The notes beneath the pieces were generated by a model. The model saw only the letters and a program-made list of their open reading frames with translations, searched no databases and was not told the origin of the DNA. Positions 30,401 through 41,185 of a stretch of DNA of 64,000 nt are shown here, piece by piece. How positions within the stretch are numbered: the first letter of the stretch is position 1; each line of letters starts with the position of its first letter. The translations under genes and the position numbers were made by a program. Origin of the DNA: Pelodera strongyloides (taxonomy: Eukaryota; Nematoda; Chromadorea; Rhabditida; Rhabditidae); contig JAANDG010000027.1 in the NCBI GenBank assembly GCA_036852015.1, positions 124,001 to 188,000 of the forward strand. The letters are read 5' to 3'.

Positions 30401-31566
30401 ATTACTTAGTATGAGAATCTGATCTGTACATCAAATACAAATAGCAACAAATCAACGGTAGTATTTTTTTTTGAATGTTCAGTATTCGCTAATCATTAGC
30501 TATTTTACGATTGAACACAGTACAGGACAAACGGACTGACAGTGACGTTTGGGTACGCAGACGACACTAGTTAGTCATTACCTGTTTTAGAAAGCTGAGT
30601 CCGAATTCCTTCTGCTCCGGCTCCGGACACATTGAAACACAGATTTACCTGACCGGCTTTGAGAGACTACATAGAATTGTGGACAGACAGAGCAAGGAAA
30701 TTCCGTAAGTCAAAATTAAAGTAGATTGTTTTTCGTAATTGAATAACCGTTAGACATGTCGACAGAACGTTACCTGTCGACGTTACCTGTCGTCCCTTCA
30801 AAAGAAAACTTCCTGCGGCCATAGTCGTTAAATCATGGTGGATGTGACAAATTTGCTTATCACCAAAAGCACTTGTCATTTTTCCTTTCATTTTACTCAT
30901 TCCTTCTACACTACTGGGGTTTGCATAACATTGTGTCCGATTGCGTCGTGCTAACGGAGTGAAGCTGAGTGCTCACTAAATACTTAGAACCACGAGGATG
31001 ATAATAAAGAAAGCAAAATAAAATTTCAGCAAACCTCGCCCTCGGGTGCGATACAGTCAGAAGAAACTGGTTTTTGCGCCTCGTGTCGCTCACAATCAAC
31101 AGGACTACAGTTTGAGGGACGATATTGAATCGTGGTATGTGGGGTTTGACAATGCATATGGCTAGTACAACGGATGCATCTTGCCGGATGGATTAAGCGC
31201 CGGTATTAGTAGCGCAATACACGTCTCCACATTAGACAACGCATTTCGTCATGAGAAAGTGTGCTCGAAATCTTGTATCCTGTCACGTTGTTCATGGTTG
31301 TTTGTGAAGTCATTGAGAGAGTTAGAGAAAGAGAGCGCTAGTGCTCATCATCTATGTCTCTAAAGTTCGACTTCTCTCTTTCTTTCACCCTATCTCTCCC
31401 TTCTCATAGAACCTCCTCTCTCTCCTATATCAGTTGGATATCCAGGCTCTACATCTGCGGAGACCTTTTCAAAGCCGGCCTTCCGTGGGAAACCCGGTCC
31501 GACGTCGAGAAGCTAAGGGACAAGAACAAGCTCTTTTCTGGAAGTTGTCATTTTTTTCAATATTAA
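27424..31566 (+). CDS. CK1/TTBK-like pseudokinase
   Basis: The ATG lies 6 bp after an acceptor (TTTTCCAG). Exons: 27424-27534, 27755-27835, 27989-28066 (Ser/Lys-rich N-terminus), a missing link, then 29197-29329, 29384-29403, 29446-29502, 29810-29914, 30264-30341, 30591-30704, 31030-31134, 31434-31566, with phases agreeing throughout the kinase part. Landmarks: glycine loop LYHGKFGDVYEA, beta-3 TPVAIRTE, hinge FNFLVLQLLGPTLSDIR, helix AIAELHRLGFVH, catalytic loop HRKLSPNSF, activation start LTGFERLHR, and RDDIES followed by LFKAGLPW, which is the CK1/TTBK signature. The beta-3 Lys is Arg, HRD is HRK, its Lys is Ser, DFG is GFE, and the first loop Gly is Tyr. Catalysis is therefore not expected. 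The frame stops soon after LPW, so the C-lobe is short or an exon is missing (a donor exists at 31550). Parts of 28067-29196 are repeat-like. Confidence 0.75.
28301..28322. repeat. poly-T tract
   Basis: Run of about 20 T in an intron of the pseudokinase gene, just before an acceptor-like CTCAG at 28328-28332. Confidence 0.9.
28600..28712. repeat. Tandem ACCATACCTTTATT repeat
   Basis: Several copies of CCGTACCATACCTTTATTACC, plus an inverted copy (GGTAATAAAGGTA), in a pseudokinase intron. Confidence 0.8.
28872..28953 (-). tRNA. tRNA-Leu (anticodon AAG)
   Basis: An 82-nt tRNA without intron. The acceptor stem GGCGAGA pairs with TCTCGTC (one G-T). The D arm has GGCCGAGCGGTC. The anticodon stem CTGGT/ACCAG encloses loop TTAAGGC, giving anticodon AAG. 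There is a long class II variable arm, and a T arm GTGGG-TTCGAAT-CCCAC. A box and B box are intact. It lies inside an intron of the pseudokinase gene, on the opposite strand. Confidence 0.97.
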
Positions 31567-31699
31567 TATTCTAATTTTCCCCAATTTCATTAAAAAAAAA
31601 GAAAACAGATTCTATGTAGGGTTATCACCGTCAATGGGTGGCGGTATGCGCAGGTAACTTCCACATCCCGTGGAATCAGTGCGAAACTTTGCTGGGCGC

Positions 31700-32203
31700 A
31701 TCGAAAACTAACGTTAGGTGCACCCATGTCTCGTGCGCTTCGCCCCATACTTCGTCTTTTGGGCTAAATGACATAAGCACCCGAGACCCTATGGCGCCTA
31801 ATGACGCCTGCATACCATAAGACGCCCACGCGACGCCCTAAGGAGTACACCCAGCAGGGGCGTCATGAAGGCGTCAATGATGCGCCTCGCAGGCGTCAAT
31901 GAGCGGCGCCATTGAGGCGTCTTGTGGCGTCCCCTATGCGCCTCAACGTGCGGCGCCATTGAGGCGTCTTGGGGCGTCCCCGATGCGACTCGCAGGCGTC
32001 AACGAGCGGTGCCATTGGGGCGTCAAGCTGAGGAGGCATACATTCGAGACCGTGCGTCATCTAGAGTACGTAGGCCTCAATGGGATGCATTTTCATCGTC
32101 CAACTATATGGTATGGGGTACTAAGTGCCCTTATCAATTCAAATACAAACATTTCACATATTTTCAGAGATAACGTATTAGAACTTTAGGTGACGCACAT
32201 ATT
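31700..32203. repeat. GACGCC-rich dispersed repeat, copy 1
   Basis: Built of GAGGCGTC/GACGCC units (for example GGCGCCATTGAGGCGTCTTG) between TAAATGACATAAGCACCCGAG and AGAACTTTAGGTGACGCACAT. An inverted copy of the whole block is at 48484-48900. It produces open frames that I do not accept as genes. Confidence 0.85.
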
Positions 32204-32950
32204 ATAATACTGCAGTATTTGGTTGTATATTCCATGGAGCTGCTGTGCTGCACTTAGCAGTAACTAGGCGCTGTAACTTCATAGAGAGTGGATATACAGT
32301 CTGGAAAGTATTCCATTGCAATATACGTGTTGTTTCATATAGCTTTTAAGCGCACATAGCGAACGTGCGAAAGTCGAATTCAAGTGCACTTTCGCGTTGC
32401 ATATTTAAGCGGATTTTGAAACTCGCTATAAAAGTCTCAATATGAAGATACAAGTTTGCACCAATTTTGTTGAGTGTGACGAACTGTACTTGTTGTACTT
32501 TCATTGGCTCTATTCAAGAATAGTCGTCCCAACAAAGTATAGCCGTTCGAAGATTCTCAACCGTCCCGTTAGAGGCCAACCGTCCCAAAAAAGGCCGGGC
32601 CAACCATCCCAAAAAAGTATAGCCGTCGCAATAAAAAATGAAAACGTCGACCTCACCAAAAGTTTCATTTCTTCTCAACATTCTAAAAGCTAGTGAAAAT
32701 CGTAGTAATAAGTCGTTATCTCAAATAATAAGTCATTTAAAATCTTTTTCTTACGCACGTCTGAACAGATAATTAGAGAGGTAAGATGGGAGCAGGTATT
32801 TGCAGGTACCATACATATGTTTTATGGAACGCTTTAAAACACCCCTTTTAGCTCCGATGCTTTGGGTATGCGCTGTCGGGTCGGAAGAGTTGACAAAGTG
32901 CGTCTTATGGTTGACCCAACGGTGATCATATCATAGTTGCTGTAAGGTGT
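32204..32950. other. Intergenic stretch
   Basis: No gene seen. GTCCCAAAAAAG phrases (32576-32625) recur twice in tandem. Confidence 0.4.
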
Positions 32951-32959
32951 TGATGTTAC

Positions 32960-33195
32960 CGTAAGCCGCCCGTCCGTCGGAGATCTAACACTCTTATAGC
33001 AACGCTAAACTTTGATGGCGCGCCGCGCAGATGTGGCGGGTGCGCGGCGAAGAAAAAGGCGGTGCGCCACAGGCACGCTGCGCACCCATTTCCGCGCACA
33101 GTCTGCGCCAGGCCGGCGCCCAGACTTCGCCGCGATTGCGCCCAGTCTGCGCCAGAATCGCAAAATCGGCCGTGAAATATTCGCACCGGGGAACC
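32960..33195. repeat. GC-rich TGCGCC repeat
   Basis: Rich in GTCTGCGCCAG, CGCCGCG and GCGCGGCG. Related pieces occur at 2915-3015 and, inverted, at 36275-36440 (shared phrases CAGTCTGCGCCA and GCGCGCGGCGAGCTCC). Long ORFs here on both strands are shadows of the repeat. Confidence 0.65.
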
Positions 33196-33199
33196 ACCT

Positions 33200-33788
33200 A
33201 GCGTAAATAAAAAAACATCAATAATAATAAAAATATACCACACAGAAGACAACATATAATATGTATTTATTTACTTCAGTTCCTGGCAATACACAAAAAG
33301 CAATACAGGGATTTAGCACAGTAACAAATCACAAAAAGTGGACTGCATATACACATACTTATATTCACTAAATGAACTATGGTATGAAATATGAAAATAA
33401 ATACAAAGTCGTTGTCAAATGCGGAAGTTACACGTTGTGCACTCACAAGCTATTGTTATTAGCTAGAATATAATAAGTTAAGGATGCAGTTACTAGCTAA
33501 CGGTCACGAAATTACCATAAACTTATATATTCTCGAAACACAGCTAGTCAGAATCTAATTGCATAGCATAGCAAGCTAACCTAATACAGTAGTCTATAGT
33601 TAATCATGCCACGTTTACTCAGTTATAGACAACAAATAGTGGTTCCCGTTGCATTTTTTCATCCGGTTCTTTGGGGTCTATGAGTTACCGATTAACAGCT
33701 ACAAAAATTCCGATATCTATGCAAGGAGTTGGGGTCAATTTTGTATAATCATCAATACTGCTATTAGAATCGTGTTTCGGTGAATCCA
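33200..33788. other. Intergenic AT-rich stretch
   Basis: No gene seen. Downstream flank of the gene at 33789-35758. Confidence 0.4.
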
Positions 33789-35758
33789 CTAATGAGCTGT
33801 AATTATACAAAAACGACTAAATATACTATGTAAAACAAAACACAAGTATGTATGAACAGGATAAAATTTCTGGTATTGGACCTCTTTCCCGTTCATTCGC
33901 AGTTCCGAAGTCGAGGTGTCGAGGACAGCCTTGTCACTTCCGCGGTGTTGGAGATGGCTGAAAATGAGACACTTATTCATTGAGCATTGATCACATTTAT
34001 CTATCATCCTACCTTCTAACAATAAGGGGCGTGAAAGTTTCTTGATAAGCCATTAGTGAGAGAGAACTTGCGTGGGACAATCACTTAAAAATGAACAGAA
34101 CTTATAAATTACATCAATTACATGCTACGCTCCATGGTGGAGTGCAGAAATTCAGTTTTTAAAGCGAAATACCAGCCGGTTTTTGAAACGCATCGTGGCC
34201 AACTGACTTCTTACGTATTTATACTAATTTGCTCGAATTTAGCTCGATTTTTTATTCTAATTTATGGTTATTTGCATAGGCTGCATAAGAATGCTGTTGC
34301 ACTCGATGTGTTTCAAAAACCGGCCAGTATTTCGCCTTAAATTAAATTGGGGTTGGGGGACCAGGTAATTGTCTTAAATAGGCCGGTTGGCCGGTTGGCC
34401 GAAGGACGCAGCGAAGAATCCTGTCATGTAAACGCAGCTTACAGTAGACTAACTACGATGAAATGCAAGAAAACTACACGTTGCATAATAGCTTATAATA
34501 ATAAAGTACCAGAAATACAAACCTTCACTTATTTCCCTTTCCATAAAGCGCTGTAGCTTCCCTCCCTGTACCTTCGCAAATGACTTCTTTCCTGACTTTT
34601 CGTTTCCATTTCCGGTTCAGGTGTTAGGTCTTCCGTCTTCGATTCTGAAACTATTAGAATAGCGTAAAGTGCAAAAGCAGTGAAATATCCCACCCAGAGA
34701 GAGAGAGTGGTATGTCATCACGTTAAAAATCGGAAAATATTTGAACGATCGGCATGCAGATAAATAACATCTCTCTCCATTACGGTCATTGATATTTATG
34801 CCAAGTTCAAGTAAAAGAGCAAAAAGCAGAAATAGTCAGAGCAATAATTCAATTACAAGTTTAGCACCAATATTTAAGCGTAATTTTCAACAAAACAACC
34901 ACCGGGTGATAGCAAGAACAAACAAAACGAAGGAATCCCCCTTGCCCCTTCTTCATAAATGGCACAAAGGATAAAAATTCGAATATGTTACTTACCATTA
35001 CATGTCAGTGAAGTCCGTCGTTTTTCAACAGACCAAGTCGCCGTCCTTGATAACAAAACGCCAGTTTTTTCAGTAGGGCCTAGAATATACATTTAATCAT
35101 TGGTCGTTAACCGTAGTTCACTTCAAGAAAAGCTAAAAGGCAAATATGCATTAGTTGAAAGTTCATATTGCTCACCAGGTATGTGTAGAGTATTATAAGG
35201 TCATCTGTAGAGATAGCGGAGACATCGAACGGCTACGGCTGTAACAAATAAGACGCCAATATGACTCACTGGCAAATTTCTCGTCTCTAACCCATACGAC
35301 CTGGGTTGGAATCCGCACAGTGCTAATAAATCAAAGAAGGCTAGGCTCCATTTTAAAAAGATTTCCTCGCGTTTGTTATTGTTGAGAGAGAAACGTCAAT
35401 AGCATGGGAATAACTAAGTGTGAATGTTTCTATTTGCTACTTCATAAAGCTCGGTTAAATCAAGCTCGTCAATGCGGGTTTTAAAAGAATCAACGGAGCT
35501 CGAAAGAACAATACTATCAGGAAGTAGGTTCCACAAACGAGTGGCCCTGTGCTTCAACGAGAACAGAGACTGGGTAAGTTTAACAAATCCTGAATAAGAT
35601 TTAAGACGCGGCTGCCCATTTAAAGGATACTGGTTCTGTAGATCAGAGACACCAAATCGTTAAAATATCGACAGCAAAATGATAAACCAAATATGCAAAA
35701 AGAACATACCACTATTTCGCCAGTCAGTGACCGGGAGATTGATCCCCACTTTCTCCAT
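33789..35758 (-). CDS. Small hydrophilic protein, unknown family (124 aa)
   Basis: Exons in gene order are 35710-35758, 34996-35079, 34572-34644 and 33789-33957, all phase-matched with GT-AG sites. The ATG lies 22 bp after a strong acceptor (GACTTTCAG), which fits trans-splicing. The protein starts MEKVGINLPVTDWRNS, then a basic Ser/Thr-rich part (VEKRRTSLTCN), an acidic segment (TEDLTPEPEMETKSQERS) and a segment HLQHRGSDKAVLDTSTSEL. The last 15 residues are hydrophobic and could be 3' intron readthrough. Intron 1 carries a LINE fragment and intron 3 an M2 element. No known domain. The composition suggests a soluble, perhaps disordered, protein. Confidence 0.55.
34158..34340. mobile_element. 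M2 fold-back MITE copy
   Basis: Tips TTAAAGCGAAATACCAGCCGG and CCGGCCAGTATTTCGCCTTAA. TTAA at both ends. In intron 3 of the gene at 33789-35758. Confidence 0.9.
35438..35612 (-). mobile_element. LINE reverse transcriptase C-terminal fragment, second family
   Basis: The minus strand reads SLFSLKHRATRLWNLLPDSI, then a VDSFKTRIDEL motif, the usual end of a non-LTR reverse transcriptase. It differs from the copy at 21749-22372 (LWNKLPQDI), so a different element. Heavily truncated, in intron 1 of the gene at 33789-35758. Confidence 0.8.
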
Positions 35759-35759
35759 C

Positions 35760-36270
35760 GTGAAGAAACGCGGTAAGCTACTGAAAGTCAATGCAAATGA
35801 TGTCAGTAAGCGAGTATTACATAAAATAAGCGAAATAATAAAACAAATAATCTAGGAAAATAAATTGCAAGAGCATTTTTGGATTTTTCAGCAAAATTTT
35901 AACGGGGTTTCGCATGCAAAGTGCATTATCTAAAAGCAGTATACTACGGTAGGAAAGCTGTGTTTTATACAGAAGCAAAAAGGAAGCCTCAAATCTAAAA
36001 CAAGCAATGATAAAAACATCCCACTAAAAATTGCAAAAAAATAAAATTCCACTCAATAGGACAGATATTATACGTTGCTGACTTCGGTCGATCCTCTTCC
36101 TATAGAGAAACAGTTATGCTGCACTCAAAATTACTTTATATAAAACATAATATAAACAATAATGCATTAAACAAGTAAAAACAGAACAGAGCTGGGTGCA
36201 ATCACACCCGGTGTTGCACTTGTCCCATTTCGCTGCGTACTTGACTGAATAGCAAATAAATTTCTGTGTG
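35760..36270. other. Intergenic AT-rich stretch
   Basis: No gene seen. It holds the upstream region of the gene at 33789-35758. Confidence 0.4.
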
Positions 36271-36274
36271 ATCC

Positions 36275-36440
36275 CTGGCGCCAATCTGGCGCAGGTATGG
36301 CGAGCTCCCCGCGCACCTTTTTTCTGAGGTTGGGTCACTTTTTTGGTCATTTTTCCCATTTTCGCCCAGTCTGCGCCAAGGTCTCGCCTGTTTATCGCCG
36401 CGCGGAAGTTCCGCGCCAGGAGCTCGCCGCGCGCAACCCA
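36275..36440. repeat. GC-rich TGCGCC repeat, inverted copy
   Basis: Reverse-complement relative of 2915-3015 and 32960-33195. Phrases CGCCAGTCTGCGCC (inverted) and GGAGCTCGCCGCGCGCAACCC. Confidence 0.65.
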
Positions 36441-36444
36441 AGTT

Positions 36445-37237
36445 TCATCAGTGAGAATGCCCTTTAATGAGCAGCGTTCACAAATTCAAACACAATGCAC
36501 GGCCTAATGGCTTTTTTTTAAACAAAAGTTCAAATGGGACGGTTGGTCTCTCCATAGGACGGTTGACCCACCCACGGAAGGGTTATTTATTTATGGGACG
36601 GCTGTTCTTGATTAGAGCCTTTTAATTACACATACATAGGTAACTACTACTAGGCTAGCAGATACTCTAGGAAACAAGTACCGACGGAAGTTTACAGTGT
36701 GCATGTCGATACGTAATAGCTTGCCATCTCACTGCTCAGGTATATCTAACATCGCAATGTTTACAGCGTACACCGGGCAGAATACTTTGATAGAATTACA
36801 GTAAGAAACTAAAAGCTATAGTGGCATATTGGAGCTTGGGAATGTTTCAGTGCCAAGTAAATGCCTCTCGAGAAATTTTAATCCTTTTTCAACAGTATCA
36901 ATATTGGCGTTCACCCGCGCCAATATTGTTCTAATAATATAAAATGCGTGTACGGTAGATTGTGAAATACACGCGTTAGCCACCACCGTTTATTCCTGGT
37001 GCACAACAACAATGACAAGCAACATGTGTTACCCTACGGGTGGATATCCTGTTTACAAACTAATTAACAAACATCCTGATCCTAAATAACAACTATTACG
37101 AAATAATATTAATTACTATCTGCATCTGCAGAACCAGGATCTCCTACACTTACCACATGTTAAGCATCTAGACAATTTAATGGGCAAAAATTTTTTTATA
37201 CATATGAAAATAAACCATATAACCACGTCGTCAAGGA
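36445..37237. other. Intergenic stretch
   Basis: No gene seen. Contains GGGACGGTTG phrases related to those at 32560-32630. Confidence 0.4.
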
Positions 37238-37726
37238 TTAAAGGGATAGGTTCATCTCAAATCACCCCTCTTTTTATTGTTTTTATTGATAATAGCACAA
37301 ATATCATTCACAATGAAAATTAAATCAATCACAGAACAATACGACTCGCAGAAGAAGCTTCCTTTATTGGAAGCTAGTTGATCGGAAGCCAAAATCTAAA
37401 CTCAAAAACTAATACCGTACACATATCGAGCGGGCTAATGGCAATTAGCCAAGTTACAAACTACACTCGGCATGTCAATATTTCCCGTGTAGCATCATTT
37501 AATTCGCTCTTGGCTATTTGCCATTAGCCCGCTAATTGCCAGTGTACGGTATTAGTTTTTGAGTTTAGATTTTGGCTTCCGATCAACTAGCTTCCAATAA
37601 AGGAAGCTTCTTCTTCGAGGCGTATTGTTCTGTGATTGATTTAATTTTCATTGTGAATGATACTTGCGTTATTATCAATAAAAACAATAAAAAGAGAGGT
37701 GATTTGAGATGAACCTATCCCTTTAA
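37238..37726. mobile_element. M4 fold-back MITE, about 490-bp palindrome
   Basis: Tips TTAAAGGGATAGGTTCATCTC and GAGATGAACCTATCCCTTTAA. The arms (for example TTGATCGGAAGCCAAAATCT) mirror almost perfectly to the centre near 37480. TTAA at both ends. Second copy at 62397-62983. Confidence 0.92.
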
Positions 37727-37934
37727 GATAAACATTAAGAGAACAGTCTAAAAATGCATAAAAGGAAAATTCGCACAAGCTAAATAACAAACGCCGAGTC
37801 TACAAACAATCTGATGAATAAAAGGACCCACGCCTACGATTCCGGTCCTGACACCCGAAGGATTTTGAAGCATATCATCTACGGAATGCTCATTCTCATA
37901 TCAATCAAAGCTAATTCGGGCGACCGCCATCGAA

Positions 37935-39100
37935 TCATTTAAATGTCGCAGTATGTTGTGGAGACCTATGTAGAAAATCTCCGGAACGTGCAGATTGGCT
38001 AAGAAATATGTCGCTCATCCAGGCAGGTCCTGCTGAGCCTGAAGAAAAACATATATAAACACAAATAAGTATTCACAACAAAGTGCGGCTTACTCACTAA
38101 ACGCCATACTATTGTAGCGCGCAAGGTTGCATGCCGGTGGGTGTTTGTACACATTTTTTTCAATGCACTGTTATATCTATTGGGTCGTTTTACTTTTATC
38201 TAACAAGTTAATCCCAATTCAATCATGCAGTTCTTAACTCGTGGCCTAACAATACGACGTCGCGCACATACCATATGACTGACCACGTAGTCCTAGAAAC
38301 CAGAACCATGTGTTCTAAGCGACATTACAACCTTCTCTTCATAATATCATTACAATGCATTTCCGTTCGATTACTTAATAAAATAAATAATATATGTGGT
38401 GATTGCAAGCCGGGAAAAAGCAAACGAGTCGCTAATTTTCAAAAGTATTCACAAGTGACAGCAATAATAGTGAATTGCATACAACTAATAACGAAGCATT
38501 TTCGCCTTTACATACCTAAAATCAAGCATCCACCGTGTCCTAGTGCACCGAACCATCCCACACATCATCATGTTTGACCGTCGGCCATTCATCTAACCAC
38601 AGATATCTAAATATGTTCAATTACAACGGAATTTAATCCTGGATTAGAGAACCAGACCAATAAAAAGCAAGAAGTTGCGTATGACCGAACAGCTAGTAGA
38701 TTAAAATAATTAGTTTTCGTTCATTCAAAGTTCACAAGAAATGAAAACCCTCAGCAAGAAAAATACCAAGAAATAATAAAACGCGAAGCAACTGTCAAAT
38801 GCATCTTAACAATACAAAACAACAACCTCAGGAGAAATTCAGGATTAGTTCTTTAAAAATTAGAAATAGGTAGACACAGAAGAACGCACCACTGATACAA
38901 GTTACTCTACCCAAATAGGCATACCTGTTCAGAATCAACTGATTCAATGCAGGAGGATCCAGATGCAATTCCACTTGAGAACGAGACCAACTGTTTAGCC
39001 ACCACAAAATACGATCTCTGAGAAACTGATCAATAAGGGGGTTGCACACTATGCATGAAAAGGGCATGTGCAAGACACGTTGACCGAAAAGACGATTCAT
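37935..39100 (-). CDS. Small protein, unknown family (122 aa model)
   Basis: Exons in gene order are 38906-39100, 38098-38167 and 37935-38038, phase-matched. It starts MNRLFGQRVLHMPFSCIVCN and continues LIDQFLRDRILWWLNSWSRS with helical, aromatic-rich composition. Exon 2 has KHPPACNLARYNSMAF. Exon 3 is SAGPAWMSDIFLSQSARSGD and ends TATFK. A donor 17 bp earlier in exon 1 would shift the frame, so exon 1's end is the least sure point. One CxxC pair (CIVC) is not enough to call a zinc finger. No family recognised. Confidence 0.45.
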
Positions 39101-39155
39101 TAGGCACGAGCAAACGAAACGAACAGTACTGCGATGGTTATTTGTGATTGTTTAC

Positions 39156-39239
39156 TTGATGATTAGCGGCTGCTTTCAACATTTACAAATTATCAATAAA
39201 TTGTATACGCATAAATGTTGAAAGCAGCCACTCATCAAG
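39156..39239. repeat. Short perfect hairpin
   Basis: Left arm CTTGATGATTAGCGGCTGCT and TTCAACATTTA, mirrored by TAAATGTTGAAAGCAGCCACT and CATCAAG, around a 30-bp AT loop. Just upstream of the gene at 37935-39100. Confidence 0.75.
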
Positions 39240-39419
39240 TCAACAACTACAAATAATGAATAAATTCTGAAACCACAAACTACACAATTTTTTCAAGATA
39301 TCCTAAATAAATAAATAAAACAAGAGAAATGGCGAAATAAACGTCAGTGTTGTGTTCCGTACTTCGGAACTCTGAAATAATGAGACAATCACATTCACAA
39401 AAAATGACAATAATCATAA

Positions 39420-39540
39420 CGTAAACTACGTTCTTCACCGCCCCTAGCGCCGCCCGGAACGCCCTTACCGCCCCTAGCGACGCCCGACACGCCCCTTTAC
39501 CCGCTCCTAGCGCCGCCCAGACCACGCCCACAAGCATCGA
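39420..39540. repeat. CGCCCCTAGCG-type GC-rich repeat, copy 1
   Basis: Tandem-like units of CCGCCCCTAGCGCCGCCCG. Related to 40400-40490. Confidence 0.8.
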
Positions 39541-39872
39541 AACCGTTCCGCATGTGGAAAGAAGTATACTAGATCAATGCTGACAAGATACTAGTAAATC
39601 CCTATTGGTATACTAAAAATACTTGGTGTTTTTCATGTTTTCCTTATGTTTGTTGTTGTTGTTGTAAGTAACCAATTTGCTACTTTTTCCTTTTCTCTCT
39701 TTACATGGCTCACATGACGTTCGCAACTCAAATATTGTGACCTGTTGCTCCCCATGCATACAATACGTTTTCCGGCAGTGACTGATTTAATATTTTTGTT
39801 TATTTACTGGTTATCCCCTTTATACAACTCCTTCCAGTATTGACGTCTTCTTGACTCGGCAAGCAGGAACGA

Positions 39873-40115
39873 TGTCTGTAAACCAGTTTACTCGACCGTG
39901 GACCAAGTCTCCGCTTCCAGATTATAACTGGACATGGTGGGTTACTTTGCGTGTTATTTTTCAATCCAATACGTTTTTTGTGAGTTGAAAGTAGCTTTTG
40001 ATCGCGAGAGGCATTCACGGCGTCGAGGTGGTTCATTGGTGGTGTTGCTTTTATTTATAACTGTATATCGCCTACATTTCAGATGACTTCCCTGACACTG
40101 CGGTGATCCTCTGAC
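39873..40115 (+). CDS. Possible small two-exon gene
   Basis: ATG at 39873, 37 bp after an acceptor (CTTCCAG), reads MSVNQFTRPWTKSPLPDYNW and TWWVTL. A GT donor there joins in phase to a second exon DFPDTAVIL and a stop. AATAAA lies 100 bp downstream. Short and aromatic-rich, with no family, so it may be chance. Confidence 0.25.
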
Positions 40116-40399
40116 GCAAAAAGGAGTGGAGCAAGAAGCCAAGCTAACTGTTCTGTGCTTACAGTCCTACCGGATAATTGTACAATGTTTTTTTACTGTG
40201 CTTTTTGCTTTTTTGCTCGGGAATAAAGCTTTTTTTTTTGTCAATTTCTCGTGATTTGTGGTGTATTTTAATAATTTGTTACTGTAATTGAGGTGGTACT
40301 GTAGTGGTAACGCTATTTATGGCTGGAATGTGTATTATAAATCTTGGGTGCCTACCGTAGTTGCTACGCTATTTGTATTATGGCTATCCGCTTTTGCTG

Positions 40400-40490
40400 C
40401 TACCCGCCCCTAGCGCCGCGTGGCTACCCGCCCCGGGCGTCTCCGTTCACTCGCTAGGGGCGGGTAGCCGCGCGGCGCCCGGGGCGGTGG
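40400..40490. repeat. CGCCCCTAGCG-type GC-rich repeat, copy 2
   Basis: GCTACCCGCCCCTAGCGCCG followed by its inverse CGCTAGGGGCGGGTAGC, a 90-bp GC-rich hairpin. Confidence 0.8.
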
Positions 40491-40679
40491 AGGTTCAGAG
40501 AAGTTTCTCTCAAATTAAAGGTTCTAAAAAAAGGTGCAAGGTGATTTCAGGAAAGGACAACTAAGACGCTGTCAGTCTATTGTAGATTTTTCATCCCAGT
40601 CATATTTGGTGTAGTGTACGATAGTACGGTAAGTACACAACACGAACCACAGTATCACAGAAGGGCCGGAGCACAGACT

Positions 40680-40785
40680 TCGCACAGGGCCAGCACGAAG
40701 TACGCACAGAAATCGCACACGTGTGCGCACAAACGTGATTTCTGTGCTAAACCTGTGCGATTTTTGTGCTGGCCCTGTGCGATCA
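40680..40785. repeat. GTGCG hairpin repeat
   Basis: CACAGGGCCAGCAC (40683-40696) pairs with GTGCTGGCCCTGTG (40767-40780). Between them are CGCACAGAAATCGCAC and its inverse. The same phrases recur at 42760-42900. Confidence 0.85.
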
Positions 40786-41185
40786 GCCCCCTACTCGGCC
40801 AGGATTCACCCCCCAATAATAGCTACTAAAATTGAATACAGCCATCATAGAACAGTAAAACAAGTTCATACACACATGTATAAGATATAAAACATATTTA
40901 TTACGCAAATTGAGCACATAATGAGGGAGAAAACTGTAGCAGTCCAATGGCAGCTGCTCCAATGCAAATGCATCGTAATCCACATTCGCATCCGCCTGCT
41001 TGGAAACCTCTTCAGTGGATTCTGTCTCAGAATAACACGACGCTGATCGAGCTGAAAACGAACAAAACATTATTTATCAGAGAAATTCAAATAAAAGAAA
41101 AATTAAACAAAAGTCGAGTGTTGAATTCATATACACCGTTCGACAAAATTTTTCTATAAATTGTAAAGAATATGCTCACCTCTCC

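Noticed and set aside
31899..32189. ORFs of 83-96 codons
   Set aside because: They are open only because of the GACGCC-rich repeat; the inverted copy at 48692 shows the same effect.
32956..33255. Long overlapping ORFs on both strands
   Set aside because: They lie in a GC-rich TGCGCC repeat that recurs at 36275 and 2915.
35265..35330. tRNA-like sequence (GGGTTGGAATCC)
   Set aside because: A B-box-like phrase without a matching A box, stems or anticodon arm.
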